From NCBI RefSeq assembly GCF_003696265.1, contig NZ_RFFH01000001.1:248001-312000 (forward strand): DNA of 64,000 bases. Direction: 5' to 3'. Positions within the stretch are counted from its first letter, which is position 1. The number at the start of each line of letters is the position of its first letter. The position numbers and the translations under genes are program-made. Under the pieces are notes generated by a model that ran no database searches, was not told where the DNA came from, and was given only the letters and a program-made list of their open reading frames with translations. The stretch is from Nocardia stercoris. Its GTDB lineage: Bacteria; Actinomycetota; Actinomycetes; Mycobacteriales; Mycobacteriaceae. Positions 9,316-16,999 of the stretch are shown in pieces.

Positions 9316-10751
9316 TGCCCGAGACCGGACGCGCTGTCGCCGAACTGCTTTCGGAGCTGGATCGGCTCAAGGCAGCCGACCTGCCCACCCGCGGCGAGAA
9401 CGTCACCGCCTACATCTACGACTCCGGCCGCCCCGAGGTGCGCGAGGCGGCCGAGCGCGCCTACCTGGCAATGCTGGAGATCAACAGCCTGGATCCGACC
9501 GCGTTCCCGAGCACGGTGGCGCTGGAGCGGTCCGTGGTCGCGACCGTGGCCGCGCGGCTCGGTGGTGACGCGGCGACGCCGGGAATCTTCACCAGCGGTG
9601 GTACCGAGTCGATCATGTTGGCGGTCAAGGCCGCTCGCGACGCCCGGCCCGATATCGCGGTGCCGCGCATGGTCGTTCCGGTCACCGCGCATGCCGCATT
9701 CCACAAGGCGGGCGCCTACCTGCGGGTCGCGGTCGACTCGATTCCCGTGGACCCCACTACTTTTCGTGCCGATCCACCGGCAATGGCCACCGCTTGCACG
9801 CCGGACACGATTCTGGTCGTCGCCTCCGCACCTTCCTACGCGCACGGTGTGGTGGACCCGGTGCCGGAGATCGCGGCACTGGCCGCCGAACGTGACATCC
9901 CGTGCCACGTCGACGCCTGTGTGGGCGGCTGGCTGCTGCCCTGGCTGGCCGACGCGGGTGCGGAGATCCCCGCCTTCGACCTGTCCGTCCCGGGCGTCAC
10001 CTCGATCTCGTGTGACCTGCACAAGTTCGGGTACGCGCCGAAGGGCGCCTCGGTCGTGCTCTTCCGCGACGCGGCGCTGCGCATGCGCGCGTACTACGCG
10101 TGCGCCGGATGGCCGGGCTACCCGGTCGTGAACACCACCGTGCAGAGCAGCAAGGGTGCGGGCCCGCTCGCCGGAGCCTGGGCGACGCTGCAGGCACTCG
10201 GTGCCGAGGGCTACCGCGAGCTGGGCCGGGAGGCGCTGGCCGCGACCCGGCGGCTGGTCGCCGGCATCGCGGAGATCGACGGCCTCGAGGTCCTCGGCAC
10301 GCCGCAGGCCACGCTGGTGGCCATCGGTTCCACGACCCTGGACCTGTTCGCGCTCGCCGACCACTCGCGCAGCCTCGGCTTCTTCCTGCAGCCGCAGATG
10401 GCGGTCGACGGCCTGCCCGCGAGCGTGCACGTGACGCTGACCGGGGTCAGCGCGCGGGGTGTGGACCGCATGCTGACCGTGCTGGCCGAGGCCGCCGACA
10501 AGGTCCGGGACGCGGGCCCGGCCGTGCCGTCGGCCGAACTGGTGGCGCTGGTCGGCCGACTCGATCTGGCGGGCCTGGACGACCCGACCTTCGCGTCCCT
10601 GCTGCCCGCCGTGGGCTGGGACCCGACGGCGACCGGGGATCCGGCGATGGCCGCGATCAACAACCTGCTCAACGCATTACCGCCGCGCGAACGGGAACTG
10701 ATCATCAAGCGGTTCATGTCCGTGCTCTACAGCCCGCATCTCGACGCCTGA
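9312..10751 (+). CDS. PLP-dependent decarboxylase/lyase of the sphingosine-1-phosphate lyase type
   Basis: 479 residues. Fold-type I PLP features are in order: FTSGGTESIMLAVKAARD for the phosphate-binding turn, HVDACVGGW for the pyridine-nitrogen aspartate, and SISCDLHKFGYAPKG holding the Schiff-base lysine. The last motif plus the upstream MLEINSLDPTAFPS region fits the Dpl1/S1P-lyase branch better than glutamate or tyrosine decarboxylases. S1P lyases split phosphorylated sphingoid bases into phosphoethanolamine and a long-chain aldehyde. The eukaryotic N-terminal membrane anchor is absent, as usual in bacteria. A C-terminal extension of ~80 residues follows the catalytic core. Substrate is unproven; a related amino-acid decarboxylation remains possible. 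Confidence 0.82.
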   Translation: MMPETGRAVAELLSELDRLKAADLPTRGENVTAYIYDSGRPEVREAAERAYLAMLEINSLDPTAFPSTVALERSVVATVAARLGGDAATPGIFTSGGTESIMLAVKAARDARPDIAVPRMVVPVTAHAAFHKAGAYLRVAVDSIPVDPTTFRADPPAMATACTPDTILVVASAPSYAHGVVDPVPEIAALAAERDIPCHVDACVGGWLLPWLADAGAEIPAFDLSVPGVTSISCDLHKFGYAPKGASVVLFRDAALRMRAYYACAGWPGYPVVNTTVQSSKGAGPLAGAWATLQALGAEGYRELGREALAATRRLVAGIAEIDGLEVLGTPQATLVAIGSTTLDLFALADHSRSLGFFLQPQMAVDGLPASVHVTLTGVSARGVDRMLTVLAEAADKVRDAGPAVPSAELVALVGRLDLAGLDDPTFASLLPAVGWDPTATGDPAMAAINNLLNALPPRERELIIKRFMSVLYSPHLDA

Positions 10752-10771
10752 GCAGCCACTATGGTGGGCGG

Positions 10772-11428
10772 GTGCAGACTCCCGTTCACCTCGTCATCGG
10801 CGCGGGCCCCGGCCTGGGCGCCGGCATCGCCCGCCGGTTCGCGCGCGAGGGCTACTTCGCCGTCCTGACCACCCGGCACCAGGAGCAGGCCGACGACCTG
10901 GCCGCGCAGCTGACCGCGGGGGGTTGCGCGGCAGCGGGTTTCGCGATCGACCTGCTGGATGCCGCCGACGTGGCCCGGGCGGTGACCGCGGTCGGCGAGC
11001 GGTACGGCCGCATCGACGTGCTGCATTTCAACCCCAGCGCATGGCGGGAGAAGGACCCGCTGCAGTTGACCGCCGCCGAACTGCTCGAGGACGTCATGCT
11101 GGGCGTCGGGGCGCTGCTGCCCGCAGTCCAGGCGGCGCGCCCGTTCCAGCGCGCCGGGTCCCGAGTCCTGGTGACCGGCAGTGCGGCCGCGGACAAGCCG
11201 TGGCATCGCGCGGCCTCGCTCGGGGTGCAGAAGGCGGCCGTCCGGAATCTGGTGACCAGCCTGGACGCGACGCTGGCGCCGGAGGGGATCCGCGCGGTGG
11301 CCGTGCAGATCAACGGATTGCTGGCCGCGCAGGGTCCGTTCTCGCCGCCACCGATCGCGGAGGCGATGTGGCGGGCGGTGACTCGTCCGGACGAGTCGTG
11401 GACGCCGCACGTGTCCTACGACGGCTGA
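10772..11428 (+). CDS. Short-chain dehydrogenase/reductase family protein lacking the catalytic Tyr
   Basis: 218 residues from a GTG 20 bases after the lyase stop. The Rossmann glycine motif is GAGPGLGAGIA near the N-terminus, and the usual SDR order of strands and helices is followed. However, the YxxxK active site is replaced: the lysine is kept in LGVQKAAV but leucine occupies the tyrosine position. The serine of the triad is probably in LVTGSAA. The protein may therefore bind NAD(P) without normal dehydrogenase chemistry, or use another residue. As the last gene of the operon it could act on the aldehyde made by the lyase, but the missing tyrosine argues for caution. It ends three bases before a convergent gene. 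Confidence 0.8.
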   Translation: MQTPVHLVIGAGPGLGAGIARRFAREGYFAVLTTRHQEQADDLAAQLTAGGCAAAGFAIDLLDAADVARAVTAVGERYGRIDVLHFNPSAWREKDPLQLTAAELLEDVMLGVGALLPAVQAARPFQRAGSRVLVTGSAAADKPWHRAASLGVQKAAVRNLVTSLDATLAPEGIRAVAVQINGLLAAQGPFSPPPIAEAMWRAVTRPDESWTPHVSYDG

Positions 11429-11431
11429 GTG

Positions 11432-12259
11432 CTACTCCGCGGGGCTCCAGCCGGGGCCCCGGAAGAGGTAGCCGAAGGCGGCCCGCCAACCGTCGGCGCT
11501 GCGCAGATCGTGTGCGATGGCGGCGAATTCGTGGGTCGCCACCCGCAGTGGGTTGTAGGTGTCGATGTTCGTGGTGAGGCCGTAGACCACACGCTCGCCC
11601 TCGGGTTCGAAGGTGCCGAACAGCCGGTCCCACACGATCAGGATGCCGCCGTAGTTCTTGTCCAGGTACTGCGTGTTGGAGCCGTGGTGCACGCGATGAT
11701 GCGCGGGCGTGTTCATGACGAATTCCACTGGGCGCCAGAGCTTTCCGACCCGCTCGGTGTGGATGAAGAACTGGTAGAGCAGGCTGATCGACTGCTGCAG
11801 CAGGATCATCCAGGGCGCGAAACCCAACAGCGCCAACGGCATCCAGAACGGCAGGGCGGAGAACGGAGTCCACGGCTGGCGCAGCGCGGTCGACAGGTTG
11901 TAGTGCCGGCTCGAGTGGTGCACGACATGGGTGGCCCAGAACACCCGAATGGTGTGGTGGGTCCGGTGATACCAGTAGTAGGCCAGCTCGTCGGCGAAGA
12001 ACAGCGCGACCCAGGTGAGTGGATTACCGGCGGGCAGATGGAACGGCGCCACGAGGTAGATACCGGCGTAGACGGCCACCACTACCAGTTTCCATCCGAT
12101 ATTGATGAGCGCGTTGCCGATTCCCATGATCAGGCTGGTGCGGGTGTCGCGGGCCTCGTAGCCCAGTTCCTCGTCGTCGGGCAGGTAGCGGAACGAAAGC
12201 CCTTCCAGCACAACGGAGACCAGGAAGACGGGGATGGCGTGCAGGATCAGATCGAACAA
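11432..12259 (-). CDS. Sterol desaturase / fatty acid hydroxylase family membrane protein
   Basis: 275 residues with several hydrophobic segments and the histidine clusters of the integral-membrane di-iron oxygenase superfamily: HRTHHT, HVVHHSSRHYN and HTPAHHRVHHG. These clusters hold two iron atoms that use O2 to hydroxylate or desaturate lipids and sterols. The gene follows the FadR-type regulator on the same strand after only seven bases, so the two form an operon and the regulator's ligand is plausibly a lipid or acyl-CoA connected to this enzyme. Substrate cannot be read from sequence. The N-terminus MFDLILHAIPVFLV looks like the true membrane entry. Confidence 0.9.
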   Translation of the reverse strand: MFDLILHAIPVFLVSVVLEGLSFRYLPDDEELGYEARDTRTSLIMGIGNALINIGWKLVVVAVYAGIYLVAPFHLPAGNPLTWVALFFADELAYYWYHRTHHTIRVFWATHVVHHSSRHYNLSTALRQPWTPFSALPFWMPLALLGFAPWMILLQQSISLLYQFFIHTERVGKLWRPVEFVMNTPAHHRVHHGSNTQYLDKNYGGILIVWDRLFGTFEPEGERVVYGLTTNIDTYNPLRVATHEFAAIAHDLRSADGWRAAFGYLFRGPGWSPAE

Positions 12260-12266
12260 TGGTGGA

Positions 12267-12980
12267 TCACTCTCCGGGCGTGGACTTTTCGATTCCGGTG
12301 ACGAAGTGCGTCAGCAGCTGTTCGGCGTGCCGGTAGGCGCCCTCGCCGTCGCGGGCGAGGAGCAGGCCGGCGAGCGCGATGCGGAGTGCGCGGGCGGAGT
12401 ACTCGCCGGCGATCCACTCCGCGACGATCGGCAGGCCCACGTCGTCGAAGGTGGCGAGCAGTGAATTGAGGGCGAGCCGGTAGGCGAGATTGCCCGAGCC
12501 GTCGACGATCCGGGTCCAGAACTCCAGATCGGCGTCGGCGTACTCCTCGACTGTGCCCGCTTCGGGGAAGGCGTGCGCGAGCTCCGAGATGCGTTCCAGC
12601 TCTTCGGTGGACGCGTTCGCGGCGCACAGCCGCGCCGCGTCGGACCCGATGGAGCGCCGCATGACCGCGATATCGCGCACGAGCTCGAGCGGCGGCACGA
12701 CGCCGGCCGCGACCAGCGCGCTCAGCGTCTCGAGCCGCGCGTTCGCGCGCCAATCCAGCACGCGGGTCTTCCCGCCGTGGCTGATCCGGATCAGCCCGGC
12801 CTGTTGCACGCGCTTGAGCGCTTCCCGCACCGCGTGCCGGTTCACCTGGAACGACAGGGACAGCTCGCGCTCGGCGGGCAGAGTGTCGCCCGCGGCCAGC
12901 CGGCCGCTGAGGATCTCTTCGACGATCCGGACGTAGGCGGCATCGGAGACCGCTGTCCGGGTAATGGGTGCGATGTCCAC
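12267..12980 (-). CDS. GntR/FadR family transcriptional regulator
   Basis: 237 residues from a GTG. The N-terminal winged helix contains LPAERELSLSFQVNRHAVR followed by LKRVQQAGLIRISHGGKTRV, which is diagnostic of GntR regulators. The remaining helical part resembles the FadR/FCD effector domain, with RRSIGSDAARLCAANAS. It probably controls itself and the downstream sterol-desaturase-like gene seven bases away. A near-perfect FadR-type palindrome lies 35 bases upstream of the start. No Shine-Dalgarno sequence is obvious before the GTG, so leaderless or weak initiation is possible. Confidence 0.9.
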   Translation of the reverse strand: MDIAPITRTAVSDAAYVRIVEEILSGRLAAGDTLPAERELSLSFQVNRHAVREALKRVQQAGLIRISHGGKTRVLDWRANARLETLSALVAAGVVPPLELVRDIAVMRRSIGSDAARLCAANASTEELERISELAHAFPEAGTVEEYADADLEFWTRIVDGSGNLAYRLALNSLLATFDDVGLPIVAEWIAGEYSARALRIALAGLLLARDGEGAYRHAEQLLTHFVTGIEKSTPGE

Positions 12981-13014
12981 CGTTGGAGGTTAGGTGGTCA
13001 ACAGGATACACGTC

Positions 13015-13031
13015 AACTGGTGTAACCAGTT
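13015..13031. promoter_or_regulatory. FadR-like operator AACTGGT-GTA-ACCAGTT
   Basis: A perfect 7-bp inverted repeat with a 3-bp centre, close to the E. coli FadR consensus AACTGGTCNGACCNGTT. It lies between the FadR-type regulator (minus strand) and the divergent GNAT-like gene, where a repressor would cover the regulator's promoter. Confidence 0.75.
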
Positions 13032-13048
13032 CTGGCCGGTTCGCACCG

Positions 13049-14056
13049 ATGGTGAGCCGGACAGGTCCCGGCGCCGCTACGATCTGGCGATGCCCCACAC
13101 GATCGACAACCCGGCCCGCGGCGTTGGAGGGTGAGGCGGCCGGGTTGTTCCGGCGCCCCGCGCGGCACCTGGAGGAACTGCTGACCCGGGGTTCGGTGGC
13201 GGGGGCGGAACCCCGAATGCGTGGTGCCGCAGACAAACTCGTCGAACGCGCGCAGACCGCGAAGGACGTCGAGTCCACAGGCATGCAGGCGGCCGAGCCT
13301 CCCGGCGGGCGCAGGATCGACGACGCCACGCCCGTTGTCTCGTCCGCCGCCCCACCGGGGGTGACCCATCTGCCGCGGCTGCCGCCGCTGGGTGACATCG
13401 TCGACGCCGCTCAGCGCGGGGCCTCGCCCGCGGAGATCACCGCCCTGCTGAAGGGCCTCGAAGGTCCCTACGGCAAGTTCCGGGTCGAAGGGGTGACGCT
13501 CCAGCGGGGGCTGGCAGGGATCTCCCGTGACTCGGACGGCAACGCCTGGATCACCGTGCGGATGCGCGTCCACAACGCCGACGGCGCGGTGGTGGGCAGC
13601 GTGGAACGGCGATTCGGCCGCGATGCCCAGGGCCGCCTCGTCGTCGTCCACCAGTACACCTCGCTGGTGCCCGCCGCGCGGCGGCAGGGCTTCGCGACGG
13701 CGTTCAACCGGGCCACCGAGGCCTACTACCGCGCCTCCGGCGTGGACCGCATCCTGGTGAACGCGGAGAAGGACGGCGGATTGGTCTGGGCGAAGGCCGG
13801 ATTCGGCTGGGACACCGACGGCTACTCCATGATCGAATCCGGCCACAACATCTCCGACCGCGCCGAACGCCTCATCCGCCACGGCAACCTGACCGACGCG
13901 GAGATCGCGAATCTCCGTGAGGTCCAGTACCTGCTGTCCCAGCCGCCCGAAACCTGGCCCACCCCAGCCGAACTCGCGAGCCGTACCGCCGACGGCCGGC
14001 CTATCGGCGAGACGTTGATGCGCGACAGCGTCTGGGCCGGCATGAAGAAGCTGTGA
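13049..14056 (+). CDS. GNAT-fold domain protein, possibly related to polymorphic-toxin-associated domains
   Basis: 335 residues from ATG 13049; an earlier start would run through the FadR-like operator. Residues ~1-135 are low-complexity and not recognisable. The C-terminal ~200 residues hold a GNAT-like pattern: strands VTLQRGLAGISRDSDG and RLVVVHQYTSLVP, then the acetyl-CoA-type turn ARRQGFATAFNRATEAYY, then RILVNAEKDGGLVWAKAGFGWD. A similar GYAWARAG-type ending recurs at C-termini of large secreted or toxin-like actinobacterial proteins as I remember them, so this may be a stand-alone relative. Acetyl-CoA binding is plausible but unproven. The stop directly abuts the convergent WYL regulator gene. 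Confidence 0.6.
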   Translation: MVSRTGPGAATIWRCPTRSTTRPAALEGEAAGLFRRPARHLEELLTRGSVAGAEPRMRGAADKLVERAQTAKDVESTGMQAAEPPGGRRIDDATPVVSSAAPPGVTHLPRLPPLGDIVDAAQRGASPAEITALLKGLEGPYGKFRVEGVTLQRGLAGISRDSDGNAWITVRMRVHNADGAVVGSVERRFGRDAQGRLVVVHQYTSLVPAARRQGFATAFNRATEAYYRASGVDRILVNAEKDGGLVWAKAGFGWDTDGYSMIESGHNISDRAERLIRHGNLTDAEIANLREVQYLLSQPPETWPTPAELASRTADGRPIGETLMRDSVWAGMKKL

Positions 14057-15004
14057 TCAGTCCACCGCGGCGGCGTAGCGGGCGGCGAGCGTGCGGATGT
14101 GGGCGACCAGTTCGGGTGGGTCGTCGACGCGGAAGTCCATCATCAGCATGCTGAGGTAGACGGCGATCGTTTCCAGGGTGTCGGCGCCGGTGTGGAGGAC
14201 GCAGCGGGTGGCGTCGACGGGTTCGACGACGCCGACGGTCGGGTTGATCCGGGCGATGACGGTTTCGGCGGACTCCAGGACGGTGACCTTGGCGTGGACT
14301 TTCCAACCGGCCGTGGCGATTTCGCGGAGCACGAAGGCGACGAGGTCGGTGTCGGGGAGGGCGCGGGGCGCGAAGTGGTGGGTGCCGGTCGTGACCCGGT
14401 CGAGGTTGGCTACCGGAAGTGCCTGCCAGGCATGGGTTTCCAGCGAATAGGCGACCAGATACCAGCGGCGTTGCCAGCTGATCAGGCGGTACGGCTCCAC
14501 GCGGGCGTTGTCGGCGTCGAGCGCCCGCCCCGAGCGGATCGCAGCCGCGATCGTGGCCAGGGTCTCGGCGGGGACCGGCGCCTCCGGCTCCACCGACCCG
14601 GTGTCCGCCGGGCCGATCTCGGTCGCGGTGCGCAGCGCGATCACCTTGTGCTGCAGCCGTTTCGGCAGGATCTGCTCGATCTTCGCGAGCGCGCGGGCCG
14701 CGTTCCGGTCGATCTCGGCCAGGCCGGTCGACCCGTCCTCGGCGACCCCGATCGCGACCGCGACGGCCACCGCCTCGTCGTCGTCCAGCAGCAGTGGCGG
14801 CATGGTCTTGCCCTGGCCCAGCCGGTAGCCGCCGACGGGTCCGCGCTCGGCGTGCACCGGGTAGCCCAGCTCGCGCAGCCGGGCGATGTCCTGGCGCAGG
14901 GTGCGGTCGGTGACACCGGTCCGCTCGGCCAGCTCACGGCCGGTGTAGGTCCGGTCCTGCAACAGCGACAGCAGCCGCAGCAGACGGGTAGTGGTCGAGG
15001 TCAC
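14057..15004 (-). CDS. WYL-domain transcriptional regulator (DeoR-type HTH)
   Basis: 315 residues. The N-terminal helix-turn-helix reads LLSLLQDRTYTGRELAERTG, then TDRTLRQDIARLRELGYPVH and a wing GPVGGYRLG, typical of DeoR/HTH_11 regulators with a C-terminal WYL domain. The middle segment PYRLISWQRRWYLVAYSL contains the WYL-core residues, which bind nucleotides or other small ligands in the family. It is divergent from a TIGR03086 protein gene across a 90-base promoter region with an inverted repeat. In actinobacteria such pairs are common, and the regulator usually controls the divergent enzyme gene. Confidence 0.9.
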   Translation of the reverse strand: MTSTTTRLLRLLSLLQDRTYTGRELAERTGVTDRTLRQDIARLRELGYPVHAERGPVGGYRLGQGKTMPPLLLDDDEAVAVAVAIGVAEDGSTGLAEIDRNAARALAKIEQILPKRLQHKVIALRTATEIGPADTGSVEPEAPVPAETLATIAAAIRSGRALDADNARVEPYRLISWQRRWYLVAYSLETHAWQALPVANLDRVTTGTHHFAPRALPDTDLVAFVLREIATAGWKVHAKVTVLESAETVIARINPTVGVVEPVDATRCVLHTGADTLETIAVYLSMLMMDFRVDDPPELVAHIRTLAARYAAAVD

Positions 15005-15021
15005 ATCGGCACCGCCTTCTT

Positions 15022-15044
15022 ATTAGGAAGAAAACTAGCCTAAT
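15022..15044. promoter_or_regulatory. Inverted repeat ATTAGG-N11-CCTAAT between divergent genes
   Basis: Perfect 6-bp arms at 15022-15027 and 15039-15044 lie in the AT-rich gap between the WYL regulator and the TIGR03086 gene. The right arm also pairs with TAGG further on. It is a candidate operator for the WYL regulator. Confidence 0.5.
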
Positions 15045-15094
15045 CGGTTCATAGGCTTATCTCACAAGCGCAGAACAGAACGAGAGGCAGAACC

Positions 15095-15709
15095 ATGAAC
15101 GACACCATCCACGCCGAGCCCGCCACCGCCCTCGCCCCCGTCTGGCGGACGGTTCTCGCCGACTCGCACCGCGCCCTGGCCGAGGTCGTCGCCGGGATCG
15201 CCGACGACCAGTGGAACCTGCCCACCCCGTGCGCGGAGTGGACGGTCACCCAGGTGATCCAGCACGCCGCCGCCGACCAGCTGGCCTTCGCACAGGCGCT
15301 CGGCGTCGGCGCCGGCCCGGCCTACGACCCGTTCGCCCCCTCCGGCAGCCTCACCGGCACCGCGGCCGACCTGGTCACCGCCGCCCTCGACGAGGCCACC
15401 ACCGCCTGGGCCACCGTCACCGACACCGCCGAGGCCGTCCCCACGCCGCTCCCGCACGGCGCGCTCCCCACCCCGGTGGCCGCCGTCCTGTGCGCGCTCG
15501 ACGCGGCGGTCCACGCCTGGGACCTCGCCGTCGCCACCGGGCAGCCGTCGCCGCTGACCGACGAACTGGCCGCCCACCTGCTCACGGCCGCCACCGGCAC
15601 CATCGAACCGCTGAGGCAGTGGGGCGCTTACGGTCCCGTCGTCGCGGGCACGGAGGGTTCGGCCACCGGTGCGCTGCTGAACTACCTCGGCCGGGATGCC
15701 CGCAACTGA
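15095..15709 (+). CDS. TIGR03086 family protein (DinB / maleylpyruvate isomerase-like)
   Basis: 204 residues, of normal length for the family. The conserved opening WNLPTPCAEWTVTQVIQHAA with its metal-site histidine, and the later ALDAAVHAWDLAVATGQ, identify the actinobacterial TIGR03086 branch of the DinB-like helical bundle. Relatives include mycothiol-dependent isomerases and transferases, so a mycothiol-dependent reaction is possible, and MshB is encoded later in this window. The specific reaction is unknown. The ATG has GAGAGGCAG upstream as ribosome-binding site. The gene is divergent from the WYL regulator and ends before a strong convergent terminator. Confidence 0.85.
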   Translation: MNDTIHAEPATALAPVWRTVLADSHRALAEVVAGIADDQWNLPTPCAEWTVTQVIQHAAADQLAFAQALGVGAGPAYDPFAPSGSLTGTAADLVTAALDEATTAWATVTDTAEAVPTPLPHGALPTPVAAVLCALDAAVHAWDLAVATGQPSPLTDELAAHLLTAATGTIEPLRQWGAYGPVVAGTEGSATGALLNYLGRDARN

Positions 15710-15721
15710 GTCGTTCGGCCT

Positions 15722-15784
15722 GAGTGCACAATCTTCGGCTTCTGCCGGCAGTTCATGCCGGATCGGCCCGATGATTGTGCGCTC
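15722..15784. terminator. Bidirectional terminator-like hairpin
   Basis: 12-bp arms (15722-15733 and 15773-15784) pair with one mismatch, GAGTGCACAATC against GATTGTGCGCTC. An inner TGCCGGCA-type hairpin lies in the loop. It sits between two convergent genes. Confidence 0.65.
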
Positions 15785-15797
15785 GGGCCGTTTCCGA

Positions 15798-16901
15798 TCA
15801 GAACTGGGAGAAGTCGGACAGCAGCGCCCCGGTCTCGTCCGGGTCCTCGATCATCGGCGTGTGACCGCAGGGGAGTGATTCGAGGCGGACACTGGGAACG
15901 CGCAGGTAGTCCTGGTAGGACCCCGGCTGCCAGCGCTTGTCCGCGGACCCGTAGATCACCATGGTGGGCAGGCCGAGGTCGGCGAGGCGGTCCGGCTCCG
16001 GCCGATCCCGCAGGTAGACGTCCGACGCGTTCGAGGTCGCGGTGAGGCTGCGATAGGTCATGCCGCGAACGTCGGCGACGATCCGGTCGGGAATCGGAAC
16101 GTCGCGAGTGAAGGCGCTGCTCAACGAGTATCGGATGGCGATGTCGGGGAGCAGTGGCCACACCGGCCGACCGATCGCCGGATTCATCAGCAGATCACCG
16201 GCCGGCCCGTTGTCGGTGAACGCGTCCAGCCGCGCACCGGTGTCGATCAATGCGATGGCCGCCACCAGATCGGGGCGCTGCTCGGCCAGCGAGGTGACGA
16301 CATAGCCACCCGTCGAATGGCCGACGACGACCGCGCGGTGCACCCCCAGCCGATCGAGCACCGCCGCAACATGATTCGCCTGCTCGTCCATCCCGTACCC
16401 GGTGTCGGGTTTGGCCGACGCACCGTGCCCGAGCAGATCGATCCGCACCACGTACCGATCCCGCAGCGCGGGCAGCACCGGATCCCACCATGCCGTCGAT
16501 CCGGCCAGACCGTGCACCAGGACAACCGCATTCGTGGCGGGAACGCCGTTCATGACCACGTGGATGTCACCGTCGGGGAGGTGGATCGTCTGCTCCTGGG
16601 AGGTATCCGGCGCCGCTGTCGCGGTATCGGCGGCGATCATGGTGCCTGGTGTCCGGGGTGCGGTGCTCGAGGTGCCGGGTGCGGAGTCCGTGGTGTCGGT
16701 TGCGGTGACCGGGGTGCCGGGCTCGGCGCCCGTGGTGCCCGGTGTCGTTCCCGCGATGCGGTTTCCGGGCCCCACAACACCTGGCCCGGCTACGGCGATT
16801 CCTGGTGTGGCGCCGGCGAAAAGGGTGGCCGATACTCCCACGATCAGGAGCGTGGCCCAGCGGTGCCGAAACGATCTTGTGGCAGCGGTGTTCTGGTTCA
16901 T
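15798..16901 (-). CDS. Exported alpha/beta-hydrolase
   Basis: 367 residues from ATG 16901. The start MNQNTAATRSFRHRW is followed by a hydrophobic stretch LLIVGVSATLFAGATPGIA ending near AVAG, a secretion signal. A Gly/Thr/Pro-rich spacer of ~70 residues precedes the catalytic domain. The hydrolase core has VLVHGLAG (oxyanion), GHSTGG (nucleophile serine), IYGSADKRW (acid) and PCGHTP (histidine), a complete triad. The enzyme is predicted to act outside the membrane; substrate unknown. Divergent from an AraC regulator that could control it. An upstream start 23 codons earlier is less likely because it would place the signal peptide inside. Confidence 0.87.
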   Translation of the reverse strand: MNQNTAATRSFRHRWATLLIVGVSATLFAGATPGIAVAGPGVVGPGNRIAGTTPGTTGAEPGTPVTATDTTDSAPGTSSTAPRTPGTMIAADTATAAPDTSQEQTIHLPDGDIHVVMNGVPATNAVVLVHGLAGSTAWWDPVLPALRDRYVVRIDLLGHGASAKPDTGYGMDEQANHVAAVLDRLGVHRAVVVGHSTGGYVVTSLAEQRPDLVAAIALIDTGARLDAFTDNGPAGDLLMNPAIGRPVWPLLPDIAIRYSLSSAFTRDVPIPDRIVADVRGMTYRSLTATSNASDVYLRDRPEPDRLADLGLPTMVIYGSADKRWQPGSYQDYLRVPSVRLESLPCGHTPMIEDPDETGALLSDFSQF

Positions 16902-16999
16902 GGACTCACTGTGCTGGGCGACCACCACGCGAGTCTTGAAGAAATGTTCGCGACGAAAGCGCCGGTTCACTGTTGCCGGAGCCGACCTATCATCGAGGC

